Shown here in pieces: positions 17,875 through 26,768 of a DNA stretch of 64,000 bases. Under the pieces are notes generated by a model. That model did not search any database. It was not told the DNA's origin and worked only from the letters and a program-made list of their open reading frames with translations. The first letter of the stretch is position 1. Every line of letters begins with the position of its first letter. Both the position numbers and the translations under genes were made by a program. Origin of the DNA: Cronobacter condimenti 1330 (lineage in GTDB: Bacteria; Pseudomonadota; Gammaproteobacteria; Enterobacterales; Enterobacteriaceae). The stretch is from contig NZ_CP012264.1 in NCBI RefSeq assembly GCF_001277255.1, forward strand, positions 2,046,001 to 2,110,000, read 5' to 3'.

Positions 17875-19992
17875 TTACTCGAAACGGTAGCTTACGGTCG
17901 CGCCAACGCCGTAATTACGGCCCGGCGCGGGTTCATAGTAGCGGCTGTTGCTTTCGTTAACGATGACCGAGCCGACAAAGGATTTATCGAACAGGTTATC
18001 GACACGGCCAAACACGTCCAGCATCCAGTTGCCGCGCTGCACTTTATAGCCCGTGTTCAGGCCAACGGTCGTGTAGGACGGCGCTTTGGCATCGTTGGCG
18101 TCGTTCGCCATGACGCTTGCGAGGTAGCGCACGTCACCACCTGCGTACCAGCCCGTTTCCGGCACATAACCAAGCGAGGCGTAAACCATGTTGCGGGCGA
18201 TGCCCGGCATCTGGTTACCGCGACAGTCGCCCGTGCGGCAGACATTTGTGCGGTAGGTGGCGTCAAGGTAGGTCCAGGCGGCTTTCACTTTCCACGCCTC
18301 GCCGAACTGCTGATCGAGCGCCAGTTCGACACCCTGACGACGCGTTTTACCGGCATTTTTGTAGCTGCTGCGGCCACTGCCCACGCTCTTATCCACCACA
18401 ATTTCGTTATCGGTATCGGTCTGGAACAAGGCCGCAGTCAGCAGACCATTGCCGATGCGAGTTTTGCTGCCCACTTCCATGGTGTCGCTGGTGGACGGCT
18501 TCAGCGCCATGTTCAGGCCGCTCTGCTTGTCGGAGCGGTAGGAGAGTTCGTTAATGGTCGGTGTCTCATAGCCGCGACCGTAGGAAGCATACACATTCCA
18601 GGCGTCGGTCAGCGCATAGTTAAGTGACCCCGCCGGCAGCCATTTGTGATAGTTCGCCTCGCCGCTGTCATCGCCGTTGCCTGGCCTGACGTAGAAATCG
18701 TTCGAATCGAACCAGATATTGCTGTAGCGCACACCCGCATCGAGGCTGAGCTTATCGGTGAGCTGCCATGAGGTTTGCAGATACGGATCGACGATCCACA
18801 TCAGGTTACGTTCATTGCGGCGCAGCGTCCCTTTTTTGCCATATTCAGGCGCGCCGTTGACCTTATGGAAGTTTTCAAAGCCCTTGCGGTCTTCACTCAT
18901 GTTTTCATAATCGAGACCCAGCGTAACGCTCACGGGCAGGCTCATCACCGCGTCGCGGTGCGTCCAGCGGCTGTCGATGCCCTGATAGTGACGGGTGAGA
19001 TCGATGACGCCGCCGGGGTTGGTCGGGGCCACCTGAAAGCCCTGTTTAAACGACTGAAACTGCGTCGTTTTACGCTCGCCTGCATACGCCATCACGCTGA
19101 TATCGTCATTGGCGGTTAATGCCCGCTCATAACGCAGGCCCGCCTGGGTCTGTTTGGTGGTTTTACGGGTATTGAATTCATCACCGCGCGGCGACTGACG
19201 CGGATTCGCTTTCCACTCATCGCGGGTCAGACCGCCCGGATCGTTGGCGTTAATATCGACGCTATTAAACAGCAGCGTTAGCTTGCTCGCCTCATCGAGG
19301 CGCACGCCGAGCTTCGCGTTGGCGAGGTTTTTCCGCGCGCCGCTGTGATCCCGATAGCCATGCGTAGTGAAACGGGTGGTGGAGACCGTGTAATCCACAT
19401 CGCCTGGGTGCGTGCCATCACCGGTCGCGCCGGAGGCTTTCAGCCCGTAACGCACGCTGCCGAAACTGCCATACCAGGTGCCCGCTTCGATCTTCGGTGG
19501 TTGCTGGCCGGTTTCGGTTTTCACGTTGATGACGCCGCCGGAGGCGTTGCCGTACAGCGACGAGAACGGCCCGCGCAGAACATCCACGCTCTCAACACTG
19601 CTCAAATCGACGTTTGAGGTGTAGCCCTGTCCATCCGGCATGGTGGCCGGAATACCATCAACATACAGGCGGATGCCCCGCACACCGTAGGTGGAACGTG
19701 AACCAAATCCCCGCATCGAGAGCTGTAAATCCTGCGCGTAGTTTTGTCGGTTCTGGATTTGCAGCCCCGGCACGCTGCCGAGGTTTTCAGAGAAATTGAC
19801 CTGCGGGGCGGCATGGCGCAAATCCTCGCCGTTGACCACGCTCACGGAGGCAGGGGTATCAAGCTCAGAGATCCCGCCGGGTGCGGCGGTCACAATCATT
19901 GTTTGTTCATCGGCGGTTGCAGCCTGCGCATGTGATAGCGCGACGGGTAACAGAAAAGCGAAGGGCGCGTAGACGGCGCGGTTGATATTCAT
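17875..19992 (-). CDS. yncD: TonB-dependent outer-membrane receptor YncD
   Basis: 705 residues, collinear with E. coli YncD (~700). Signal peptide; a TonB-box-like region (DEQTMIVTAAP); plug domain with NRQNYAQDLQLSMRGFGSRS and LRGPFSSLYGNASGGVINV; a 22-strand barrel ending YRFE. It imports a ligand, probably an iron complex, using TonB energy; the substrate is not established. The start lies 162 bases from a Fur-box-like site in the region shared with yncE, suggesting iron repression. Strong synteny with E. coli. Confidence 0.95.
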   Translation of the reverse strand: MNINRAVYAPFAFLLPVALSHAQAATADEQTMIVTAAPGGISELDTPASVSVVNGEDLRHAAPQVNFSENLGSVPGLQIQNRQNYAQDLQLSMRGFGSRSTYGVRGIRLYVDGIPATMPDGQGYTSNVDLSSVESVDVLRGPFSSLYGNASGGVINVKTETGQQPPKIEAGTWYGSFGSVRYGLKASGATGDGTHPGDVDYTVSTTRFTTHGYRDHSGARKNLANAKLGVRLDEASKLTLLFNSVDINANDPGGLTRDEWKANPRQSPRGDEFNTRKTTKQTQAGLRYERALTANDDISVMAYAGERKTTQFQSFKQGFQVAPTNPGGVIDLTRHYQGIDSRWTHRDAVMSLPVSVTLGLDYENMSEDRKGFENFHKVNGAPEYGKKGTLRRNERNLMWIVDPYLQTSWQLTDKLSLDAGVRYSNIWFDSNDFYVRPGNGDDSGEANYHKWLPAGSLNYALTDAWNVYASYGRGYETPTINELSYRSDKQSGLNMALKPSTSDTMEVGSKTRIGNGLLTAALFQTDTDNEIVVDKSVGSGRSSYKNAGKTRRQGVELALDQQFGEAWKVKAAWTYLDATYRTNVCRTGDCRGNQMPGIARNMVYASLGYVPETGWYAGGDVRYLASVMANDANDAKAPSYTTVGLNTGYKVQRGNWMLDVFGRVDNLFDKSFVGSVIVNESNSRYYEPAPGRNYGVGATVSYRFE

Positions 19993-20154
19993 GCGGTTTA
20001 CTCAATCCCGGAAGTAATAAAAAGAAGAAAATCTGTGACGTAATCTTAAACGTTATGTAAATTTTTGAAAAACTAAACGGCACGTTGCGTTAACTCTCTA
20101 AGCGTAGACGACATGTCGGCGTGGGTCTGTCATAAAAAGGCTTCCCTTCACAGA

Positions 20155-20180
20155 AATAATGATTATTATTCTCATTCATA
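20155..20180. promoter_or_regulatory. Fur-box-like site between yncD and yncE
   Basis: AATAATGATTATTATTCTCATT matches most of the Fur consensus built from GATAAT repeats. It lies in the 269-base divergent region. Both genes are linked to iron in E. coli (yncE is Fur-controlled there), so a shared operator is plausible. Confidence 0.65.
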
Positions 20181-20261
20181 ATTAAAAGCACGGCAGGGCC
20201 GTGCAACGCTTTTGGATTCAATGTGATGCAGCCCAATCTGTTTGCCAAAAAGGGAGTTCTT

Positions 20262-21320
20262 ATGCAGTTACGTCACCTTTCCACGCCGCGCGCGCTGCTC
20301 GGCGCGCTGCTGTTTGCCAGCACGTTTGCCACATTCACGACGCATGCCGCGCAGGAGATGTTGCGCAAGCCAGTTGGCAAAGGCGCCTACGAGATGGCGT
20401 ACAGCCCGACGGAACAGGCGCTGTTTGTGGCCACGTCGCAGAGCCGTAAGCTCGATAAAGGCGGGGTGGTGTATCGTCTTGATCCGACGACGCTCGACAT
20501 CACTCAGGTGATGCATAACGATCTCAAACCGTTCGGCGCTGCCATTAATACCAAAACCAATACATTGTGGTTCGGTAATACCGTGAATGGCGCGGTGACA
20601 GCGATTGACGCGAAAACCGGTGAGGTGAAAGGGCGTCTGGTGCTTGATGGACGTGCCCGCTCGGAAAGTGTTAAACCGCTACAGCCGCGCGAGCTGGCGG
20701 TGGATGAGACCACCAATACGGTTTACATCGGCGGCATCGGCAACGAAAGCGAGATTTGGGTGGTGGATGGCGAGACGCTGAAAAAGCGCGACATCATTAC
20801 CGGGCTTGGCACGTTTAGCGCAGGCCTCGCGCTGGATGCGGCCGCGAAGCGGTTATACACCACCAACGCCGACGGCGAATTCATCACCATTGATACCGCC
20901 ACCCACAAGGTGCTCACCCGTAAAAAACTCGCAGATGACGGTAAAGCGCATTTCTTTATTAATCTGAGTCTTGATACGGCAAGCCATCGCGCGTTTGTGG
21001 CAGATTCCGAACAGCCGCAATTGCTGGTGGTCGATACCCGTACCGGCGACGTGATGAAGCGCATTGACGTGCCGAACGGCCTTGCCGTGTTGTTCAATCC
21101 GGCGCGTAATGAAGTCTATGTGACGCACCGCGACGCGGGCAGCGTCAGCATTATTGACACTAAGCGTTACGTTGTCACCAAAACCATTAAGACGCCGGTA
21201 CATCCTAACAGCCTGGCGCTCTCTGCGGATGGCAACACGCTTTTTGTCACCGTTAAACAGGCTTCCAGCCGCCAGCAGGAAGCGACCAGCCCGGATGATG
21301 TTCTTCGCATCGCGCTGTAA
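20262..21320 (+). CDS. yncE: Periplasmic beta-propeller protein YncE
   Basis: 352 residues. Signal peptide ending THAA; seven-bladed propeller with repeated YVTH/NSLALSADG-type blades; C-terminal QEATSPDDVLRIAL as in E. coli YncE. The E. coli protein is periplasmic, binds single-stranded DNA in crystals, and is induced by iron limitation; its function is unknown. The start chosen has GGGAG ~8 bases upstream and gives a proper signal peptide; an in-frame ATG 13 codons earlier does not. Divergent from yncD. Confidence 0.94.
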   Translation: MQLRHLSTPRALLGALLFASTFATFTTHAAQEMLRKPVGKGAYEMAYSPTEQALFVATSQSRKLDKGGVVYRLDPTTLDITQVMHNDLKPFGAAINTKTNTLWFGNTVNGAVTAIDAKTGEVKGRLVLDGRARSESVKPLQPRELAVDETTNTVYIGGIGNESEIWVVDGETLKKRDIITGLGTFSAGLALDAAAKRLYTTNADGEFITIDTATHKVLTRKKLADDGKAHFFINLSLDTASHRAFVADSEQPQLLVVDTRTGDVMKRIDVPNGLAVLFNPARNEVYVTHRDAGSVSIIDTKRYVVTKTIKTPVHPNSLALSADGNTLFVTVKQASSRQQEATSPDDVLRIAL

Positions 21321-21325
21321 AAAAA

Positions 21326-21343
21326 GCCCCGCTTCGGCGGGGC
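21326..21343. terminator. Bidirectional terminator after yncE
   Basis: 7-bp stem GCCCCGC/GCGGGGC with a TTCG tetraloop, flanked by A5 and T6. It serves yncE and can also stop the convergent DUF1176 gene. Confidence 0.9.
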
Positions 21344-21420
21344 TTTTTTAGTGCGGCATGCTGACGGACTGCGCGAGGCGGCGAGTATCTTCGGCGTGTG
21401 CCGTATTGCAGCCCGGCAAA

Positions 21421-22467
21421 TTATTTTGCCGGAATCACGGTTGTGACCCAGGTGGGCATTTCCCACGCGCCGCCTGCGCGAATGAGCCGGCATTCGCCGG
21501 TGCGATAATCATCGCTCTTCACAAATGACTCGCCGTTCCACGTCCAGTTTTCACCGCCCATGCAGTCGCCGATGCCGCGCCCGCGCTGAACGGAGATGAT
21601 AGTGCCCCGGTCGTAGTCGCTGCCGCTTATCGTAACCAGCGTCGGCTTGCCTTTGAGCGCCTCATCGATGACCCAAAAGCCCATACCTTCGTTATAGGCG
21701 GCGCGCCAGCAGGTGGCGGCAACAACAGCTTTGCCGTTGCTCAACGGGGTGACGGTGACCGGCTCGTTACGCAAATCGTCATCGCTCAGCCCGTCGCAGG
21801 CATCGCCGTCGATTTTGGTGGCCTTAAGACGCGGCAGCAGCGCGTTGAGCGCCGCGCCAGTGAGGGTGACCGGTTCACTGCGGCTTACGGCGGCGGCATG
21901 AATGACTGGCGCTGGCACCGGCGCCGGAACGGCGCTTTCCGGTTTATCGCCTTTTTTCACGAGCGCGCCCGGCGTACCGATACGGCCCTGAACATCATCC
22001 ATCTTCAGCAGCACAGCGTTAGCGCCGTCCGCCGACAGTTCGAACTGGCGGTTATTTGAGGCAAACACCACGCCGCCGCTGCCTTTGACGGCTTTCAGCA
22101 GCGGCGCTATCTGTGCTTCGCTAAGCTGCCAGCTTTCGTCTTCCCGATTTTCCTTCAGCGTGCCGAGATCCTGGCCGTTAATTTTCAGGTGCATCGCGCC
22201 CTGCGAGGGTTTGAGACCCTCGTCCATTTCACCGAGGCGCATCCTGGCGCTCACCGGCGCGTTCGGCCCGGCCTTGCGGGTCAGCAGCAGCGAGCCGCCG
22301 GTGCCGTCGTTCGCTTCATAGGCATCGACCCGGCAGGTGCCGGTGTTATCGCACACCATTGACCAGTCTTTATGGCTGAAGACATCGCGCGCCGGGGACG
22401 CGGCGGCGGCGGACAGAGCGAAACAGAGTGGTGAGAGGGCGAGGCTTCGCCAGTAGGCGGATTTCAT
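21421..22467 (-). CDS. DUF1176 periplasmic protein
   Basis: 348 residues with a signal peptide (ALSPLCFALSAAAA). Cysteines in WSMVCDNTGTC, DACDG, ATCW, DCMGG and GECR suggest disulphides in the periplasm. The pattern and length fit DUF1176, a secreted family of unknown function seen in enterobacteria and pseudomonads. A proline/alanine linker (PVPAPVPAPV-type) at ~180-190 splits it into two domains. It stands alone between yncE and ansP. No function assigned. Confidence 0.8.
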   Translation of the reverse strand: MKSAYWRSLALSPLCFALSAAAASPARDVFSHKDWSMVCDNTGTCRVDAYEANDGTGGSLLLTRKAGPNAPVSARMRLGEMDEGLKPSQGAMHLKINGQDLGTLKENREDESWQLSEAQIAPLLKAVKGSGGVVFASNNRQFELSADGANAVLLKMDDVQGRIGTPGALVKKGDKPESAVPAPVPAPVIHAAAVSRSEPVTLTGAALNALLPRLKATKIDGDACDGLSDDDLRNEPVTVTPLSNGKAVVAATCWRAAYNEGMGFWVIDEALKGKPTLVTISGSDYDRGTIISVQRGRGIGDCMGGENWTWNGESFVKSDDYRTGECRLIRAGGAWEMPTWVTTVIPAK

Positions 22468-22546
22468 AACGATTCCTTGTGTCTTTTGCAGCGCAACAGC
22501 GTGCAGCGCGGCGGCGTTTCGGGCAACTACCAGTAATAGTACGCAT

Positions 22547-22573
22547 AAAAAAGGAGCCTGATGGCTCCTTTTT
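22547..22573 (-). terminator. Terminator of ansP
   Basis: AAGGAGCC / GGCTCCTT stem with a TGAT loop, flanked by A and T runs (AAAAAAGGAGCC at 22547-22558, GGCTCCTTTTT at 22563-22573). It lies 23 bases after the ansP stop and can work in both directions. Confidence 0.9.
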
Positions 22574-22595
22574 CACGACCGTCACGACGGACACG

Positions 22596-24053
22596 TTATT
22601 CCGGATGTTGCTGCGGCGCGGTGCTTTGAATTTCATTCACACGCTTGCGCACGCCAAACCAGCCCGCTACCAGCAGCACGGCGATGAGCGGAACAGAAGC
22701 GATGGTGTAAGTGCCATTCGGGTAATCGAATGCCATCAGCACCAGGACGGTGGCGAGGAACAGCAGCGTCAGCCAGGAGGTAAACGGCGCGCCCGGCAGC
22801 TTAAAGGCCACGTCATCGGCCTTGCCTTCTTTGATGGCTTTGCGAAGACGCATCTGGCAGACCACGATAAAGGCCCAGGAAGAGATAATGCCGAGCGACG
22901 CGATGTTCAGGACAATCTCAAACACCTGCGAAGGCACCAGATAGTTCAGGAATACGCCGACGACGTAAACACAGACCGTCACCAGAATGCCTGCAAACGG
23001 CACCTGCGATTTGCTCATCTTCGACATAAACTTCGGCGCAGAGCCGCCCATCGACATCGAGCGCAGGATACGGCCGGTGGAGTAAAGGCCAGAGTTGAGG
23101 CTTGAGAGCGCGGCGGTCAGCACCACCATGTTCATGATGTCGCCGATATACGGCACGCCGAGTTTGGAGAAAAAGGTCACAAACGGGCTTTGTCCTGCCT
23201 GGTAGGCGTTCCACGGCAGCAGCAGCACCAGCAGCACTACGGAGCCCACATAGAACAAGCCGATACGCCAGATAACACTGTTGATGGCCTTCGGCACCAT
23301 GGTCTGCGGATCTTTACATTCGCCCGCCGCCGTACCGACCAGCTCGATAGAGGCGAAGGCGAACACTACGCCCTGCACCAGCACCAGCGCCGGCAACAGG
23401 CCGTGCGGGAAGAGACCGCCGTTGTCGGTTATCAGATGAAAGCCGGTGGCATTGCCGTCAAGCGGTTTACCGGTACCAAGAAACACCACGCCCACGATAA
23501 GAAACACCACGATGGCCAGCACTTTAATCAGCGCGAACCAGAACTCCATTTCGGCGAACCACTTCACGCCAATGAGGTTCATGGTGCCGACAATCGCCAG
23601 CGCGCCAAGTGCGAACACCCATTGCGGCACATCGCCAAACGCGCCCCAGTAGTGCATATAGAGCGCCACGGCGGTGATATCGACGATACCGGTCATCGCC
23701 CAGTTTACGAAATACATCCAGCCTGCGACGTAAGAGGCTTTTTCGCCGAGAAACTCACGGGCGTAAGATACAAAGCTGCCGCTCGACGGGCGGTGGAGCA
23801 CCAGTTCGCCCAGCGCGCGTAAGATAAAGAACGAGAAGATGCCGCACACGAGATAGACCAGCGCGAGCGAGGGGCCAGCGGCCTGAAGTCGTGCGCCTGC
23901 GCCTAAGAACAGGCCGGTCCCGATGGCACCGCCGATCGCTATCATCTGCACCTGACGGTTGCCCATCGCCTTGTGATAACCCTCTTCATGAGAGTTCAAC
24001 CAGCGTCTTTTCGCAGCGCGATGCTCAGCCGCGTTTTGCTTCGTTGTTTTCAT
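22596..24053 (-). CDS. ansP: L-asparagine permease AnsP
   Basis: 485 residues, 12 membrane spans, amino acid-polyamine-organocation superfamily. Almost collinear with E. coli AnsP: RRWLNSHEEGYHKAMGNRQVQMIAIGG at the N-terminus, the GAIGTGLFLGAG substrate motif and HRPSSGSFVSYAREF. It imports L-asparagine with protons across the inner membrane. The start was chosen at the ATG preceded by ACAGGAAAACC; 22 extra codons upstream are open but lack similarity to the family. The C-terminus is shorter than in E. coli. Confidence 0.95.
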   Translation of the reverse strand: MKTTKQNAAEHRAAKRRWLNSHEEGYHKAMGNRQVQMIAIGGAIGTGLFLGAGARLQAAGPSLALVYLVCGIFSFFILRALGELVLHRPSSGSFVSYAREFLGEKASYVAGWMYFVNWAMTGIVDITAVALYMHYWGAFGDVPQWVFALGALAIVGTMNLIGVKWFAEMEFWFALIKVLAIVVFLIVGVVFLGTGKPLDGNATGFHLITDNGGLFPHGLLPALVLVQGVVFAFASIELVGTAAGECKDPQTMVPKAINSVIWRIGLFYVGSVVLLVLLLPWNAYQAGQSPFVTFFSKLGVPYIGDIMNMVVLTAALSSLNSGLYSTGRILRSMSMGGSAPKFMSKMSKSQVPFAGILVTVCVYVVGVFLNYLVPSQVFEIVLNIASLGIISSWAFIVVCQMRLRKAIKEGKADDVAFKLPGAPFTSWLTLLFLATVLVLMAFDYPNGTYTIASVPLIAVLLVAGWFGVRKRVNEIQSTAPQQHPE

Positions 24054-24373
24054 TGGTTTTCCTGTAGTCCTGTCTGAACCTGAACGAGCCAAAATAACCG
24101 CCCGCCGTAAACCAACCAAACGTTTGCCTGTGTTGGTTTTTTGTACGGCAAATGTCCGTCTTTCCTGTGATTATGTTGTGCGGATAAGACAAAACATGGC
24201 GCAGCATCCTAACCTCAAATTCCGGACTTCGCAAAGCCTACCAGTGAGGGTGTGAACCAGAACTTATTAGCCCATAACGTCGCCGGGGATGTTGCCTGCA
24301 TCGTGTGCAAAAACAGGTGAATTAACGCGCAGCGCACTGCCATATTGCCACGGGAAAGAAAACCCTGATAATG
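24054..24373. other. Intergenic region between ansP and the beta-lactamase gene
   Basis: Divergent promoter region, mixed composition. No reading frame with family similarity and no ampR-like gene. Both divergent promoters must lie here, but I cannot place them with confidence. Confidence 0.5.
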
Positions 24374-24405
24374 ACGGTTTTTCTGCAAAACCGTGGCGAG
24401 GAGAG
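24374..24405 (+). promoter_or_regulatory. Leader hairpin and ribosome site of the beta-lactamase gene
   Basis: ACGGTTTT (24374-24381) pairs perfectly with AAAACCGT (24387-24394) around a 5-base loop. The strong Shine-Dalgarno GAGGAGAG (24398-24405) follows directly, before the ATG at 24409. The position recalls the leader attenuator of E. coli ampC, but it lacks a T-run after the second arm, so a role as terminator is doubtful. Confidence 0.4.
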
Positions 24406-24408
24406 CCG

Positions 24409-25545
24409 ATGAAACGTCAGGCACGTGTACTGTTAACGATGATGATGGTCGCCGGGAGCGCGCAGGCCGCGACCGTTGCGCCCCCGGATGACGTAATAAA
24501 ACCCCTGATGGCGCATTACCAGATCCCGGGCATGGCGGTGGCCGTGTCAGTGAATGGCGAAGCACACTACTGGCATTACGGCGTGGCGTCGAAGGCAACC
24601 CGCACGCCGGTGGATGAAAACACGCTCTTTGAGATTGGCTCGCTCAGTAAGACGTTTACCGCGACGCTTGCGGCTTACGCCCATGAAGAAGGTAAGCTCG
24701 ATTTCAGCGCGCCTGCTAACCACTATCTCCCGGAACTGAAAGGCAGCGCGCTGGATGGCGTCTCGTTGCTGAATCTCGCCACCCATACCTCCGGGATGCC
24801 GCTGTTTGTGCCGGATACCGTAAAAAATACGCCGCAACTGATGGCGTGGTACCGTGCCTGGCAGCCAGCACAGCCTGTGGGCACCGTGCGGGTGTACTCA
24901 AACCTCGGTATCGGATTGCTTGGAATGATCGCGGCAAACGCGCTGGATAAACCCTTCAGCGAACTGATGGAGCAGGGGCTGCTTGCCGATTTCGGCATGA
25001 CACACAGTTATGTGAATGTGCCTGCCGCGGCCATGAAAGATTACGCGCAGGGCTATAACAAGGATGATAAACCGGTACGGGTCACGCCCGGCCCGCTGGA
25101 CGCTGAATCCTACGGGTTAAAATCGGGCAGCGCCGACCTGTTGCGTTATCTGCAGATTCAGCTTGGCGAGCGCGAGGTCTCCCCACGCTGGCGCGCCGCA
25201 CTTGACGCCACGCACCAGGGCTATTACCGCAGCGGTGAATTTACGCAGGGTATGATGTGGGAATATTATCCGTGGCCGTCATCCCCTGAGACGTTACTTG
25301 CCGGCAACAGCAGCCAGCGGATCATGAAAGGGCTTAGCGCGACGGTCATTACGCCGCCGCAAAACGCGCCGCAGGCCGCCTGGTATAATAAAACTGGCTC
25401 AACAAACGGATTTTCCGCCTACGCGGTGTTTATTCCCGAAAAGCGCATCGCGCTGATTATGCTCGCCAATAAATGGTTTCCGAATGACGACCGCGTGAAG
25501 GCGGCCTACCAGATAGTGCAGGAACTGGAACACGCCCGGCCATAA
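24409..25545 (+). CDS. Class C (AmpC-type) beta-lactamase
   Basis: 378 residues, normal for class C. Signal peptide ending AQAA; catalytic Ser78-Leu-Ser-Lys81; the YxN motif appears as YSN (VRVYSNLGIGLLG); KTG box in NKTGSTNGF. It hydrolyses cephalosporins in the periplasm. No ampR gene is adjacent on either side, so it is unlikely to be inducible in the usual way and resembles the chromosomal CSA/CMA-type cephalosporinases known from Cronobacter (from memory, not searched). An in-frame extension upstream of the chosen ATG is ignored because the signal peptide and ribosome site fit this start. Confidence 0.95.
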   Translation: MKRQARVLLTMMMVAGSAQAATVAPPDDVIKPLMAHYQIPGMAVAVSVNGEAHYWHYGVASKATRTPVDENTLFEIGSLSKTFTATLAAYAHEEGKLDFSAPANHYLPELKGSALDGVSLLNLATHTSGMPLFVPDTVKNTPQLMAWYRAWQPAQPVGTVRVYSNLGIGLLGMIAANALDKPFSELMEQGLLADFGMTHSYVNVPAAAMKDYAQGYNKDDKPVRVTPGPLDAESYGLKSGSADLLRYLQIQLGEREVSPRWRAALDATHQGYYRSGEFTQGMMWEYYPWPSSPETLLAGNSSQRIMKGLSATVITPPQNAPQAAWYNKTGSTNGFSAYAVFIPEKRIALIMLANKWFPNDDRVKAAYQIVQELEHARP

Positions 25546-25547
25546 AA

Positions 25548-25569
25548 AAGGCCGCCCTCGGGCGGCCTT
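25548..25569. terminator. Terminator shared by the beta-lactamase and nitroreductase genes
   Basis: 10-bp stem AAGGCCGCCC/GGGCGGCCTT between two convergent genes. On the minus strand it is followed by a T-run, on the plus strand only by GTC, so it serves the nitroreductase best. Confidence 0.8.
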
Positions 25570-25586
25570 GTCATGCATCGCGCACC

Positions 25587-26231
25587 TTAAAGCTGCGTGA
25601 TAACCACATCCTGATCCAGGCGGGATTTCGGCAGGGTGGCATTGAAATCGGCATCGCTGCGATAACCAATCGTCGCCACGACCACGCTGCGCAGGCCTTT
25701 TTCTTTAAGCCCCAGCACCTCGTCCATTTTCTCCGGGTGGAAACCTTCGATAGGGGTTGCATCAAGGCCCATCGCGGCCGCGCCCAGCAGCAGGAAGCCG
25801 AGGGCGAGATAGGCCTGGCGGGTCATCCACTCGCGCTGCTGTTCCGGGGTTTCACTGTTCAGGCCCACAAAATAGCGGCGGCCTTTATCATTGCCGGCGC
25901 GGGCTTCTTCGTTCGGGTAACGGCCATCCTGCTGTTCTTTTTCAAGCAGTTGCAGCAGATGCGCTTCGTTCAGCTCTTCTTTGATGGTGAATACCACGGT
26001 CATGGCGGCGTTGCTTGCTTTGACCTGGTTTGCGTCCATGAGCGCAGGCAGGATGCGGGCTTTGCCTTCATCGCTGGTGACGGCAAAGAAATGCCACGGC
26101 TGCGAGTTCACAGAGGAAGGGCTAAAGCGCAGCAGATCCAGCAGTTGTTGTTGCTGTTCTGTCGTCAGCTTACGGCTGTTGTCATAGGCTTTGCTGGTAT
26201 GGCGTGTGCGAATAATGTCGTTAAGGTTCAT
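25587..26231 (-). CDS. nfsB: NfsB-family oxygen-insensitive NAD(P)H nitroreductase
   Basis: 214 residues (E. coli NfsB has 217). FMN-binding family blocks: RHTSKAYD at the start, FSPSSVNSQPWHF, and NATLPKSRLDQDV at the end, the last nearly identical to NfsB. Dimeric cytosolic flavoenzyme that reduces nitroaromatics and quinones by two electrons and activates nitrofurans. Identity to NfsB looks moderate and the locus is not that of E. coli nfsB, so a paralogue is possible. Stands alone. Confidence 0.8.
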   Translation of the reverse strand: MNLNDIIRTRHTSKAYDNSRKLTTEQQQQLLDLLRFSPSSVNSQPWHFFAVTSDEGKARILPALMDANQVKASNAAMTVVFTIKEELNEAHLLQLLEKEQQDGRYPNEEARAGNDKGRRYFVGLNSETPEQQREWMTRQAYLALGFLLLGAAAMGLDATPIEGFHPEKMDEVLGLKEKGLRSVVVATIGYRSDADFNATLPKSRLDQDVVITQL

Positions 26232-26492
26232 ACGCGTTTCCTGGTTGAATGCCGGGCCAGTACGGGACAGGCACGGGCAGGTTGCACTGTTATTGTCTTA
26301 ATCAGGGGCACCGATAGTAGCCTAAACCAGACGGTGGCAACACCCGCGACGGCCTACTGCGACGCTAAGCGGCAAAAAATGCAAAAACGCGTGACGTTGT
26401 CACCTACTAAGAGGGGCGTGGCGAAAAAGACATGAAATACGCGGCCGCTTTCAGGCATTATCGAAGAACGACATCACTCTAAGGAAACTCTA

Positions 26493-26723
26493 ATGCCCCA
26501 TATCGATGTGAAATTTTTCCCGCGCGATCTCAGTGACGCTCAGCAACAGGCCTTCGCCGACGAGTTAACACAGGTCATCGTCAAACATCTGCAGAGCAAA
26601 GAGAGTTCAGTCTCGGTAGCGCTTAATGAAGTGCAGCCGGACCAGTGGAAGACACAGGTGTGGGATCAAGAGATTGCGCCCAACAAAGCACATCTGGCGC
26701 GTAAACCTGGCTATGAAATGTAA
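26493..26723 (+). CDS. pptA: Tautomerase PptA (4-oxalocrotonate tautomerase family)
   Basis: 76 residues. The catalytic Pro2 is present (MPHIDVKFFPRDL). The QPDQWKTQVWDQEIAP segment matches E. coli PptA/YdcE, which forms a dimer and tautomerises phenylpyruvate-type enols. AAGGAAACTCT precedes the ATG. pptA lies close to nhoA in E. coli as well, so this is a syntenic gene, here separated from nhoA by katN-yciE. Confidence 0.92.
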   Translation: MPHIDVKFFPRDLSDAQQQAFADELTQVIVKHLQSKESSVSVALNEVQPDQWKTQVWDQEIAPNKAHLARKPGYEM

Positions 26724-26730
26724 GCCAAAA

Positions 26731-26752
26731 AAACCCTGCCGAGGCAGGGTTT
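26731..26752. terminator. Bidirectional terminator between pptA and katN
   Basis: 10-bp stem AAACCCTGCC/GGCAGGGTTT, followed by GTCTTTTC on the plus strand and a T-run on the minus strand. Confidence 0.88.
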
Positions 26753-26768
26753 GTCTTTTCCGGATGCG

